Shown piece by piece: positions 1 through 7,389 of a DNA stretch of 26,573 bases (its first letter is position 1; every line of letters begins with the position of its first letter). The notes beneath the pieces are model-generated. The model did not search any database. It saw nothing but the letters and a program-made list of their open reading frames with translations, and had not been told where the DNA came from. The stretch is from Cytophagales bacterium. GTDB taxonomy: Bacteria > Bacteroidota > Bacteroidia > Cytophagales > Cyclobacteriaceae. The stretch covers positions 1 to 26,573 of the forward strand of contig DAHVFH010000229.1 of the NCBI GenBank assembly GCA_027317105.1, read 5' to 3'. The position numbers and the translations under genes were made by a program.

Positions 1-716
1 AAAAACCAAAGACCGCTTTTGATTTAGAGAATGAAGCGCTGGAAAAACGAAAGACAGAAGCCATTGCTTTATACACTTCACAACCTTCTGAATTTAACAA
101 AGCGGGTATCACCTTTGGTTTCTCTGCACTGACCGCCAAGACTAAAGACATTCCATCCAATCTTATAAAAATGATCGCAGCCGGGCTATCAGAAGATGCC
201 GCTCTTGCTGCATTGACCACTAATCCTGCTCAGTTACTTGGCCTGAGTGACCGCATGGGAACGATTGACAATGGTAAGATGGCCAACCTGGTAGTGAGTT
301 ACAAACCTTACTTCAATGAGAAAGCAAAAGTTCGCTATGTGTTTGTCGATGGCAATCTTTACACCATTGAAGCAAAGGAAGTGAAGAAATCCGATGGCAA
401 AGTTTCAGCGGGCGGGAGTTGGAGTTATAGCACGGAAACTCCGCAAGGTACATACACGGGTAAGGTGGTGATCAAGGAAGAAAAGGGAAGGCTTTCCGGT
501 ACGATCTCTAATAGTTTATCGAATAAGGACACGCCATTAAATGATGTTTCATTGGATGGAAATTATTTAACCTTTAATTTTCCTTACGATGCCGGTGGCG
601 ATACGCTGATCATTGATGCAGCGGTGACGATTGATGAAGATACATTCGAAGGAACGCTGACCGCTGGTGATAACGGAAGTTTTCCGGTGAAGGCCAAAAA
701 AGACCCCAAACTTTAA
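1..716 (+). CDS. Amidohydrolase family protein, C-terminal part (5' end outside window)
   Basis: The reading frame is open from base 3 to the TAA at 714-716, so the gene begins before the window. The visible part is the end of an imidazolonepropionase-like amidohydrolase: the NPAQLLGL segment and the G-x-I-x-x-G-K-x-A-N-L-V-V segment are the usual closing helix and beta-strand of these TIM-barrel hydrolases (compare NPAKQLGI and GSLEKGKDADIAIF in the next gene). A tail of about 105 residues follows, with alternating strands and many T, G and D residues. It looks like a small added beta-sandwich domain rather than part of the barrel. The gene is followed after 11 bp by a second amidohydrolase gene, so the two are probably co-transcribed. 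Family assignment is firm; the substrate cannot be told, and the metal ligands lie outside the window. In related bacteria these proteins are usually secreted, but the N-terminus is not visible here. Confidence 0.85.
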   Translation, partial: KPKTAFDLENEALEKRKTEAIALYTSQPSEFNKAGITFGFSALTAKTKDIPSNLIKMIAAGLSEDAALAALTTNPAQLLGLSDRMGTIDNGKMANLVVSYKPYFNEKAKVRYVFVDGNLYTIEAKEVKKSDGKVSAGGSWSYSTETPQGTYTGKVVIKEEKGRLSGTISNSLSNKDTPLNDVSLDGNYLTFNFPYDAGGDTLIIDAAVTIDEDTFEGTLTAGDNGSFPVKAKKDPKL

Positions 717-727
717 TCTGAATTAGT

Positions 728-2260
728 ATGAAGAAAATAATTTCAATTCGACTAACTAAAATAATAACCGTCATTGCGAGCATAGTGAGAGCATGTGCGC
801 GTTGGCGCGAAGCAATCTTTTGGTTGGAGATCGCTTCGTCCTGCCCGCCATTCCTTGCTGGCACTCGCGATGACGTTAAAGTATTTTTAAGAAATTCGAT
901 CCTCCCAATTTTTATTTTATTTCTTTTTTCTTTTCAGTTAATCGCACAGGATAAAGGTTCCCTGCTGATAAAAAACGGAACGGTGCTTACTGTTACGCAA
1001 GGCACCCTGACGGAAACAGATGTGCTGGTAAAAGACGGCAAGATTGCACAGATCGGAAAAAATATCGCTGCACCCAAAGATGCGAGAGTGATTGAAGCTT
1101 CGGGTTTGTTCGTGATGCCTGGCATCATTGATGCCCACTCGCACATTGCCTTGGATGGTATCAACGAAGCAACCAGTCCGGTGACGGCAGAAGTAAATGA
1201 AGGCGATGTGATCAACCCGTTGCAGATTTCAATTTATCGTGCGTTGGGTGGTGGGGTTACGGCTGTGCATGCCATGCACGGTTCAGCCAACGCGATTGGC
1301 GGCCAGTGTGAAACCTTAAAACTTCGCTATGGCACGTTTGATAATGATGCCTTGAAAATGGAAGGCGCGCCACGCACGATCAAGTTAGCGTTGGGCGAAA
1401 ATCCAACCCGTGTTCATGGTGGTGGCAATAATATTGTGCCGCGCACGCGAATGGGTGTGGAGTTTGTAATCCGCAATGCTTTTTCGGAAGCAAAAAAATA
1501 TACAGAAGACTGGGATACTTATAACAAAAATAAATTGACCAAAGGATTTCGTGGCGCACCTCCCGCCTATAATCTTCGTTTGGAGACGTTGGGTGAAATA
1601 TTGAAGGGCAACATCATCGTTCATTGTCATAGTTATCGGGCCGATGAAATTTTTATGTTGCTAAAAGTCTGCAAAGACTTTGGTATTAAACGCCTGGTCT
1701 TTCAGCATGTGAACGAAGGTTTTAAAGTCGCGCCCGAGCTGGCAGCCTACGGGGCAATGGCATCGGTCTTTTCTGACTGGTGGGCTTATAAATTTGAAGT
1801 GTACTATTCTACGGCTTACAATGCCGCTATACTCACAAAAAATGGCGTAACCACATCCATCAATTCGGACGATGCGGAGATGATGCGCCACCTCTATCAT
1901 GAAGCGGGTAAGACGCAGAAATACGGAAGCCTTTCCGATGATGAAGCACTCGCCCTCATCACGATCAACCCGGCCAAACAGTTAGGGATTGATTCCCGCA
2001 CGGGTTCCCTGGAAAAAGGAAAAGATGCCGACATCGCCATTTTTAAAAACCATCCGCTCAGCATTTATGGTGTTCCGCAATACACGATTGTGGATGGCAT
2101 TGTTCGTTTTGATCGCGCTCATGATCCTGCCGATATGCGGTTGATGGTTGATCCGAAACAAAACCTGGATGATACCATGGTGCAAGAAAAGAATGTTGAC
2201 CACTGTATGGACGGAACGGAATTTTTGTTTGGCGATCTTTTTGGAACTGATAATAAATAA
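728..2260 (+). CDS. Secreted amidohydrolase (imidazolonepropionase-like), with in-frame repeat at its N-terminus
   Basis: A 510-residue metal-dependent hydrolase of the amidohydrolase superfamily. Visible metal ligands are H137-x-H139 in DAHSH, H301 in VHCHS, H327 in FQHVNEG and D381 in NSDD. The N-terminal beta domain (about 78-130) and the closing GSLEKGKDADIAIF segment fit as well. The substrate is unknown; these enzymes cleave amide, cyclic imide or dipeptide bonds. A hydrophobic stretch at about 54-73 ending LIAQ is a signal peptide, but it lies about 50 residues in because bases 769-875, a palindromic repeat, are translated just before it. No ATG lies between the repeat and the signal sequence, so ATG 728 is the likely start unless a non-ATG start nearer the signal is used. 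The gene is 11 bp after one amidohydrolase and 5 bp before another: an operon of three. Confidence 0.88.
   Translation: MKKIISIRLTKIITVIASIVRACARWREAIFWLEIASSCPPFLAGTRDDVKVFLRNSILPIFILFLFSFQLIAQDKGSLLIKNGTVLTVTQGTLTETDVLVKDGKIAQIGKNIAAPKDARVIEASGLFVMPGIIDAHSHIALDGINEATSPVTAEVNEGDVINPLQISIYRALGGGVTAVHAMHGSANAIGGQCETLKLRYGTFDNDALKMEGAPRTIKLALGENPTRVHGGGNNIVPRTRMGVEFVIRNAFSEAKKYTEDWDTYNKNKLTKGFRGAPPAYNLRLETLGEILKGNIIVHCHSYRADEIFMLLKVCKDFGIKRLVFQHVNEGFKVAPELAAYGAMASVFSDWWAYKFEVYYSTAYNAAILTKNGVTTSINSDDAEMMRHLYHEAGKTQKYGSLSDDEALALITINPAKQLGIDSRTGSLEKGKDADIAIFKNHPLSIYGVPQYTIVDGIVRFDRAHDPADMRLMVDPKQNLDDTMVQEKNVDHCMDGTEFLFGDLFGTDNK
769..875. repeat. Interspersed palindromic repeat (CGTCATTGCGAG type) inside coding sequence
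   Basis: The left end reads CGTCATTGCGAG (769-780) and the right end CTCGCGATGACG (864-875); they are inverted copies with one mismatch. A second inner pair, CGAAGCAATC (808-817) and GATCGCTTCG (829-838), also matches with one mismatch, so the element can fold into a long interrupted hairpin. It is translated without a stop as about 36 residues of the amidohydrolase beginning at 728. Repeats with these ends are a widespread class in bacterial genomes; placing this copy in that class is from memory of the motif. A shorter relative is at 2306-2382. Confidence 0.8.
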
Positions 2261-2265
2261 TTTTT

Positions 2266-3711
2266 ATGAAGAATTTTCAAAGAAACTTGAACCAAAATAA
2301 TAGACCGTCATCGCGAGTAACAGCAATGATGGAGATTGCTTCGCTCCCCAACACAAACCCAATGCAGATGCTCGCAAAGATGTTTTCTATTTTTCGTATG
2401 CCGAACTTCCAGCTATTATCTGGATTTTTAACTGCCCTACTCTGTGCGGTTGTATTTCACATTGAAGCGCAAAACCAAAAAGGAAAGTACGGCACATTTG
2501 CCTTAACCCACTCGACCGTTGAAACGGTAACCAAAGGGACAATCACCGATGGTACTGTGGTGATCAGTAACGGTAAGATCGTTTCGGTAGGCACCAATGT
2601 AACCATTCCGCAAGGTGCAGAAGTGATCGACTGCAAAGGGCAGTTTATTTACCCCGGCATGATCGATGGAGGCACCAACCTCGGGCTTTCCGAAGTCGGG
2701 TCGGATCCACGCACACAAGACTTCAACGAGTTGGGTGACGTTGACCCGCAAATGAAAGCACTCACGGCCGTCAACCCGAATGCTGTGGCGATTCCGGTTA
2801 CGCGTGTCAGTGGCGTGACCACCGCGCTAACTTCACCATCGGGAGGAATATTTTCAGGCACAGCCGCCTTAATCAATTTACATGGTTATACCCCGGAACA
2901 AATGTTTGCAGGCTTCGAAGGTGTGGTAATGAATTACCCTAGCGGTGGCCGCAGAGGTTTCTTCGACCACAGAACGGATGAAGAAATAAAAAAGGCAACG
3001 GAAAAATCCTTAAAAACTTTAAATGAAGTATGGGAGCGTGCCGTTCAATATTACAAAGTGGATTCGGCCACGAAAGGAAAGAATGCGGGCTACTATCCCG
3101 AGATGCAGGCGTTGTTGCCGGTAGTGAAAGGCGACATGATGTTGCTGATCGAAGTGAACAAAGCCAAGGACATTACCGCTACTTTAAAATGGGTGAAAGA
3201 AAGGAAGATTTCAAAAGTAGCGCTCACCGGAGTGGCTGAAGGATGGCGCGTGGCCGATCAGCTTGCCAAAGCAAAAATTCCCGTGATCACTGGTGGTGTG
3301 TTGGAACTGCCCACCCGTGAATATGACCGATACGATCAGTCCTATGCAAATCCCGGACTGTTGAAAAAAGCGGGCGTAAAAGTTGCCATCCGCACCATGG
3401 AGAAAGGAAACCAGAATTTCAGAAACCTTCCTTACCATGCAGGTTTTGCCGTAGCTTACGGCATGGACAAGGCGGATGCCCTCAAAGCCATTACCATCGT
3501 GCCGGCAGAAATCTTTGGTGTGGCCGATAAACTCGGTTCCATTGAAGTAGGCAAAAGCGGGACGCTGTTTGTGTGCGATGGCGATCCCTTCGAAACCAAA
3601 ACGCAGATTAAGCAGGTGTTCATTGACGGCTGGCAAATTCCGATGAGCAGCAGACAGACGTTACTTTATGATGAATTTTTGAAACGTGAGCCGGGGTTGA
3701 GTAAGAAGTAG
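2266..3711 (+). CDS. Amidohydrolase-like secreted protein lacking the metal-binding residues
   Basis: A 481-residue protein with the overall build of the preceding amidohydrolase: beta domain, a PGMID segment, and a closing GSIEVGKSGTLFV segment. The catalytic positions are lost. Where the neighbour has D-A-H-S-H this has D-G-G-T-N (residues 134-138). The VHCHS histidine is replaced (LIEVN), FQHVNEG has become LTGVAEG, and no NSDD is present. A non-catalytic or non-metal role is therefore likely, perhaps as a partner of the active neighbour. Similar HxH-less proteins beside active ones are, as I recall, found in other Bacteroidota and Acidobacteria. Two starts are possible: ATG 2266, which includes a translated repeat, or ATG 2398 (residue 45), which begins directly with a good signal peptide (MPNFQLLSGF, ending HIEAQ) and would give 437 residues. 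I favour 2398 on protein grounds; 2266 is 5 bp after the previous stop. Confidence 0.82.
   Translation: MKNFQRNLNQNNRPSSRVTAMMEIASLPNTNPMQMLAKMFSIFRMPNFQLLSGFLTALLCAVVFHIEAQNQKGKYGTFALTHSTVETVTKGTITDGTVVISNGKIVSVGTNVTIPQGAEVIDCKGQFIYPGMIDGGTNLGLSEVGSDPRTQDFNELGDVDPQMKALTAVNPNAVAIPVTRVSGVTTALTSPSGGIFSGTAALINLHGYTPEQMFAGFEGVVMNYPSGGRRGFFDHRTDEEIKKATEKSLKTLNEVWERAVQYYKVDSATKGKNAGYYPEMQALLPVVKGDMMLLIEVNKAKDITATLKWVKERKISKVALTGVAEGWRVADQLAKAKIPVITGGVLELPTREYDRYDQSYANPGLLKKAGVKVAIRTMEKGNQNFRNLPYHAGFAVAYGMDKADALKAITIVPAEIFGVADKLGSIEVGKSGTLFVCDGDPFETKTQIKQVFIDGWQIPMSSRQTLLYDEFLKREPGLSKK
2306..2382. repeat. Degenerate second copy of the CGTCATTGCGAG-type repeat
   Basis: The left end CGTCATCGCGAG (2306-2317) and right end CTCGCAAAGATG (2371-2382, inverse CATCTTTGCGAG) match the ends of the 769-875 element. 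The internal GGAGATTGCTTCG (2331-2343) matches GGAGATCGCTTCG there. The left inner arm is shortened, so the copy is about 30 bp smaller and probably older or partly deleted. It lies between ATG 2266 and the signal peptide of the third amidohydrolase, in frame, and becomes 5' untranslated sequence if ATG 2398 is the true start. Confidence 0.65.
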
Positions 3712-3757
3712 GTTTTAATGCTTAAGGATACATTTTTTTTCGATTAATCCCTTTACC

Positions 3758-3765
3758 TATCTTTG
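3758..3765 (+). promoter_or_regulatory. Bacteroidota-type -7 promoter box for the T9SS protein
   Basis: TATCTTTG matches the Bacteroidota TAnnTTTG -7 element exactly and lies 21 bp before ATG 3787. No clear TTG is seen about 20 bp upstream, only a T-rich run at 3732-3740. This suggests the T9SS gene has its own transcription start and is not part of the amidohydrolase operon. Confidence 0.5.
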
Positions 3766-3786
3766 CTCTTTCGTATTCAGGTATTT

Positions 3787-5049
3787 ATGGGAATAAAGTC
3801 AATTTTAATTTCGCATTTGGTTTTTTTGACCTCGATTTTCTGTTTTGGACAGACCACTTATACTATTAATAATGTTACGGGAAATTGGGATGCAACGAGT
3901 ACTTGGTCTGGAGGTGTTGTGCCCCCTAATCCATCCAATCCCTCCAATGCTGCAACCTATGCTACAATCGCTTGGAGCAATTCAGCCACGGTAACTTTTC
4001 CAGACGGCACGGCAACTGTCCTAAACGCTACAGTTGGGACGATGAATACTGGTAACACAAATGTGTTTAATGTAGGAAATAGCAGTGGTGCTGCTGATTA
4101 TCTTTCATTAGGATCATCGACCTTATGGGCTAATGGCACCGGAACTTCAGAATCTTTGAACGCTAATAATACTTTTACACTTACTATTTACCCAGGGGCG
4201 ACTTTAGAGATTTGGGGAGACCTTAACATCGGCAATACGCTTAACTTAACCGTTCAAGCCGGAGGTAAATTAATTGTCCACGGCAATGTAAATTTGGGAA
4301 ACACTGCCGTCCTGTCCGTTTCTGGAGCTATATCGGTGAGTGGTAATTTTAATATGGGAAATGCTGCATCAGTAACTGTCAATAATGGTGGGTCTGTAAA
4401 TGTTGCAGGTTACGTGTCAACCGGAAATAATGATACTTTGACTACAAATGGGTCAGGTTATTTCACTTCTGCCGGCGGTTGTGGAGGAGGGAGCTCTGGT
4501 TTTTGCGGGGCACTCCCAATAACTTTGATTTTTTTCAAGGGATCAATTTCCGAGGGAAAAGTATCTTTGACTTGGGCAACTTCATCCGAAATAAATTTCA
4601 ATTATTTCAGTATTGAAAAGTCATCAGATGGTATGTATTTCCAACCAATAGCGGAAGTAAAAGGTAATGGAACCACATCGGCAAGACATGATTATTCTTA
4701 TGATGATCTTAGTCCCTTAATAGGTAAGAATTATTATCGACTCACTTCAGTAGACTTCGATAACTATCAACAAACCTTCAATACAATTTTAGAAAGTTAT
4801 ACAGGTAAACTGGAATTTGATATTTACCCTAATCCCTCAAACGGACGTAGCCTTACTTTAGCTTATAATTTTGATAATCCAGATGGCATGGTAGTTATCT
4901 ATGATAATCTTGGGGCAGTCTTGAAATCCTTCAAAACAAAAGCAACAAATAATATCGAATTCGACAGCCCGTTAAGTAGCGGGATTTATTATGCAAAATT
5001 TTCTTCCCCATCGCTAACGAGTGTAGTAAGATTTTTGGTTACTAACTAA
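3787..5049 (+). CDS. Secreted cell-surface protein with T9SS type A sorting domain
   Basis: Start ATG 3787 gives 420 residues with a signal peptide (about 1-22, ending CFGQ). The frame is open back to a TTG at 3763, but the ATG gives the cleaner signal sequence. Residues about 30-235 are rich in G, N, T and S and contain successive short strands spaced by GN or GG (for example GDLNIGN, GNVNLGN, GNFNMGN at roughly 20-residue steps), which looks like a right-handed beta-helix. A Gly/Ser-rich linker with cysteines (GGCGGGSSGFCG) precedes a region of about 90 residues beginning LPITLIFFKG, common in Bacteroidota surface proteins (fibronectin-like). The last 79 residues hold the YPNPSNG motif (347-353) and end in SVVRFLVTN, the type A C-terminal signal for Por/T9SS secretion. 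The role is probably surface attachment or cell-envelope decoration; the ligand is unknown. Confidence 0.85.
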   Translation: MGIKSILISHLVFLTSIFCFGQTTYTINNVTGNWDATSTWSGGVVPPNPSNPSNAATYATIAWSNSATVTFPDGTATVLNATVGTMNTGNTNVFNVGNSSGAADYLSLGSSTLWANGTGTSESLNANNTFTLTIYPGATLEIWGDLNIGNTLNLTVQAGGKLIVHGNVNLGNTAVLSVSGAISVSGNFNMGNAASVTVNNGGSVNVAGYVSTGNNDTLTTNGSGYFTSAGGCGGGSSGFCGALPITLIFFKGSISEGKVSLTWATSSEINFNYFSIEKSSDGMYFQPIAEVKGNGTTSARHDYSYDDLSPLIGKNYYRLTSVDFDNYQQTFNTILESYTGKLEFDIYPNPSNGRSLTLAYNFDNPDGMVVIYDNLGAVLKSFKTKATNNIEFDSPLSSGIYYAKFSSPSLTSVVRFLVTN

Positions 5050-5106
5050 CTAACTTAATGTTGCAAGGGATTCTGCTTTGATTTTATTTTTATTCTTTTA
5101 TAATTT

Positions 5107-6003
5107 ATGCGAGCTCTAAGTTCATTTTTGCTTTTGATTTTGCACTTTATCCCGACAGGCGCTTCTGCTCAAAATTTTTATGACTGGACGAGAAAGGCGG
5201 ATACCTTGTTTAGAGAAAAAAAATATGCTCAATCCAGCGTATATTTTGAAAAAGCAATGCACGCCATTCGTGAGGTCTATATTTCTCCAGGAGATTTTAG
5301 TTATTGTGCTGCTTCTTTCGCTATGGCCGGTAACGCGGATAAAGCTTTTTTTTACCTTACAAAGGCGGTTGATAAAGGAGGTATAACTTCAACTCGGCTT
5401 GAGCACGATGATGATTTTACAAGTTTGAAAAAGCTGAAGAAATGGAGTTCCATAATAAAGGAGGCTAAGGAAATTGAAGCGGAATGGAATGTCAAATTAA
5501 TGGAACAACTTAAAGTAATACGTACCAAGGATCAGTTCAACCGAAAGAAAATGGATAGCCTTTTCCAAAGAAAAGGAAGTGATCGTTCTCTTTTAAAACA
5601 TTATGAGTTGGAGCAAAAAAAATTGGATTCGTTGATTTTTATAGAAACGGAAGAGATTTTGAGGAATGGGTTCCCCACCCGAAAACAGGTAGGCAATGAA
5701 AATGAAGTACTGTTTTTAGTCATCCAGCACTCTAATTTAAAGGCCAGGGAAAAATATTATCCATTATTTGAACGAGCTGCCGAAAACGGTGATCTTAATT
5801 GGAAAGCTTTAAGTATCATGTCCGATAGAATAAGAGTGAATAAAGGTCTCAAGCAAATTTATGGATCACAAATTCATAAGGATTCTACCGGCAAAATTGT
5901 GCTTTATCCTATTGAAGATTTTCAAAATCTAAACAAGAGACGGCTAAAAATTGGGTTGGATCCCATTGAGGAATATGTGAGTTATTGGGGGATAAAGTTG
6001 TAA
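5107..6003 (+). CDS. DUF6624 family secreted protein with TPR-like N-terminus
   Basis: A 298-residue protein with a signal peptide (about 1-22, ending GASAQ). Residues about 25-110 form helix pairs resembling tetratricopeptide repeats (TLFREKKYAQSSVYFEKA, then FAMAGNADKAFFYLTKAV). Residues about 130-290 match what I recall of DUF6624: RTKDQFNRKKMDSL, then GFPTRKQVG, a VIQHSN segment, the pair AAENGDLNWKALSIMSDR, and KQIYGSQI. DUF6624 has no assigned function; the conserved Q-H and D-R pairs hint at a binding or catalytic site, but this is unproven. The gene begins 57 bp after the T9SS gene on the same strand and may be co-transcribed. No terminator is evident after it. Confidence in the gene is high, moderate in the family name. 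Confidence 0.78.
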   Translation: MRALSSFLLLILHFIPTGASAQNFYDWTRKADTLFREKKYAQSSVYFEKAMHAIREVYISPGDFSYCAASFAMAGNADKAFFYLTKAVDKGGITSTRLEHDDDFTSLKKLKKWSSIIKEAKEIEAEWNVKLMEQLKVIRTKDQFNRKKMDSLFQRKGSDRSLLKHYELEQKKLDSLIFIETEEILRNGFPTRKQVGNENEVLFLVIQHSNLKAREKYYPLFERAAENGDLNWKALSIMSDRIRVNKGLKQIYGSQIHKDSTGKIVLYPIEDFQNLNKRRLKIGLDPIEEYVSYWGIKL

Positions 6004-6166
6004 TGAAAAGGTCTTCAATATTTTAAAACACCTCTCGCTTACATCATGTTTTTTTCTTCCGTTCTATAGATTCTAGTAACCATTGTTATTGAATAATTTA
6101 ATTATTACGTTGATCCTGTAATAATTCGTTCCTCTTATTGTACTAATAAGGCAAACAATCGGTGAA

Positions 6167-6295
6167 GTGAAGGACAAAACACAACGACATATTTTTGATG
6201 AGTTGATTAAACACCACAAAGGGCTGATTTTTAAAATCGTTAAAGCGTATGCTTTTTCGGTTATGGATCAAGAAGATCGGAATAAAGGGAAGTAA
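6167..6295 (+). pseudogene. Remnant of an ECF RNA polymerase sigma factor (N-terminal fragment)
   Basis: A frame beginning at GTG 6167 and ending at TAA 6293-6295 encodes about 42 residues. The middle reads FDELIKHHKGLIFKIVKAYA and continues with FSVMDQED. This is the typical beginning of sigma region 2 in Bacteroidota ECF sigma factors (F-x-E-L-I-x-x-H-x-G-L-I-F-K-I, then a MDQEDLFQEI-like segment). After MDQED the frame reads RNKGK and stops, where region 2 should continue, so about three quarters of a normal 160-190 residue protein is missing. No matching continuation was seen in the other frames before the hairpin at 6327. It is best read as a decayed gene. Confidence 0.5.
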
Positions 6296-6326
6296 TAAGA
6301 TATCCGGTAATTTCGAAAACGTAAAA

Positions 6327-6355
6327 AAACCAGCGTCCTTCGAGGACGCTGGTTT
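6327..6355 (-). terminator. Strong hairpin terminator for the minus-strand gene at 6382-6975
   Basis: A perfect 13-bp stem (6327-6339 with 6343-6355, arms AAACCAGCGTCCT and AGGACGCTGGTTT) closes a three-base TCG loop. On the minus strand it is followed by a run of T (complement of A 6323-6329), the form of an intrinsic terminator. It lies 26 bp beyond the stop codon of the minus-strand gene. The plus strand lacks a U-run of similar quality. Confidence 0.85.
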
Positions 6356-6381
6356 GTAAAAGTGTCAGCGATAAATTGTTT

Positions 6382-6975
6382 TTACTTCCCCAATTCTTTT
6401 TTAAATAGTTTTCCAAGTGATTTTCCTGACTTGGCGTACCCTTCTTGCAAGCGCGCCCCGGCTTCAAAATCAAAGCCCATGGCATCTTGGCCTAACGCTT
6501 TTAGAATTGTTATTTTCGCGATCATGTTGCTGGGATTTGCTGTTTCTACAATGGTTACCTCCGAGTCAATTTGTGCGGGCATCCGCATCACGCCAACGTT
6601 CCAACCTGGCTCGGTTCTAGTGGTATGAAATTGCAACGTGTATTTTGGTTTATCTCCAGCAGTTGTCATGTCAGAATTCTTGGCAAACAATTCCCTAAAC
6701 TGTGGTTCAAACCGATTGGCCCTGTCGGCAAACCAAGCTTTCTCCCATTTATCGCCTCTGCCCGCTTCTTTCTTGTTATACTCGTCCTTTTTTTCTGCGA
6801 GGTAATCTTTCTCGGTTTGGCCCTTCTTGCCAACCGTCATATTGTCGTAGGAAAACTCAACTTTAATAGCGGTTTGCCCTTTTAACGGTGCCAGGCTACC
6901 TTCTGTAATTTTTACTTTTTGAGCTAATCCCGCAACAGAAATGCTCAATAGAAAAATGATGATGTTTCTTTTCAT
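6382..6975 (-). CDS. Small secreted protein of unknown function
   Basis: The open frame extends to 7104, but the ATG at 6975-6973 begins a clear signal peptide (MKRNIIIFLLSISVAGLAQ), giving 197 residues; the upstream extension is not protein-like. The mature protein is soluble and rich in Lys, Glu and Asp. It has a beta-rich start with FSYDNMTVGKKG, a charged helix around EKDYLAEKKDEYNKKEAGRG, and a middle part with YTLQFHTTRTEPGWNVGV and a final strand-helix (KITILKALGQDAMG, then a Lys-rich tail). I do not recognise a named family, although proteins of this build are common in Bacteroidota. It is a single-gene unit: a promoter-like pair at 7017-7046 precedes it and a strong terminator at 6327-6355 follows it. 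Confidence 0.8.
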   Translation of the reverse strand: MKRNIIIFLLSISVAGLAQKVKITEGSLAPLKGQTAIKVEFSYDNMTVGKKGQTEKDYLAEKKDEYNKKEAGRGDKWEKAWFADRANRFEPQFRELFAKNSDMTTAGDKPKYTLQFHTTRTEPGWNVGVMRMPAQIDSEVTIVETANPSNMIAKITILKALGQDAMGFDFEAGARLQEGYAKSGKSLGKLFKKELGK

Positions 6976-7016
6976 GTTTTTTGGTTTAAAATGGTAATAA
7001 AATAGTTTGGGTCTGT

Positions 7017-7046
7017 CCAAGATAAGAAAACATGTTGGTAAATCAA
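7017..7046 (-). promoter_or_regulatory. Probable promoter of the small secreted protein
   Basis: On the minus strand, TTG (complement of 7044-7046) is followed after 19 bases by TATCTTGG (complement of 7017-7024), which matches TAnnTTTG at all but one fixed position. Spacing fits the Bacteroidota -33/-7 arrangement, and the -7 box is about 41 bp before ATG 6975. Confidence 0.4.
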
Positions 7047-7196
7047 CACACTTAGGGTGCAATTCCAAATTCACCGCGTAGCCGAGCCGCAACAAAGGTT
7101 GCAATAACCCTCCAAGGTCTAATTCAAGAAGAGCTAAAACAATTGACGCAGTTACCTGCCTTTCTTACGGAACGCGTTTCCAATTAATTTTTTGAT

Positions 7197-7276
7197 TCTA
7201 CCCACGAAACGCTCCGATGGGAGCGAATGGTGGGTAGAAAAGGCAAATAAGTAATATTTACGTTCCATAGGAACGT
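7197..7276. repeat. Pair of palindromic intergenic repeats
   Basis: Two inverted repeats lie in the 414-bp gap between genes at 6975 and 7390. The first has outer arms TCTACCCAC (7197-7205) and GTGGGTAGA (7230-7238) and inner arms CGCTCC (7210-7215) and GGAGCG (7220-7225). The second is a perfect palindrome, ACGTTCC-ATA-GGAACGT (7260-7276). The half-sites TTCC/GGAA and the GTGGGTAGAAA motif recur in dispersed repeats of Bacteroidota genomes as I remember them. The site lies 3' of the oxidoreductase gene that ends at 7390. Nothing else is evident in this gap. Confidence 0.6.
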
Positions 7277-7389
7277 TTGGTGCAGAAGCGACATTTTGAA
7301 ATGCACCCATACACTTAGGCATAACAGAATTTCATAACGTTAAAACAAATCAACTTTAAAGTAAATCTATGCTATCTTAAAATTACTGG

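Noticed and set aside
610..864. Minus-strand 84-codon frame over the first palindromic repeat
   Set aside because: It is produced by the repeat and by the complement of the amidohydrolase gene; no ribosome site or protein-like features.
7085..7190. Short plus-strand frame (reading ITLQGLIQEELKQL) ending near 7188
   Set aside because: It has no start codon or ribosome site and no family match that I recognise, and is too short to call even as a remnant.
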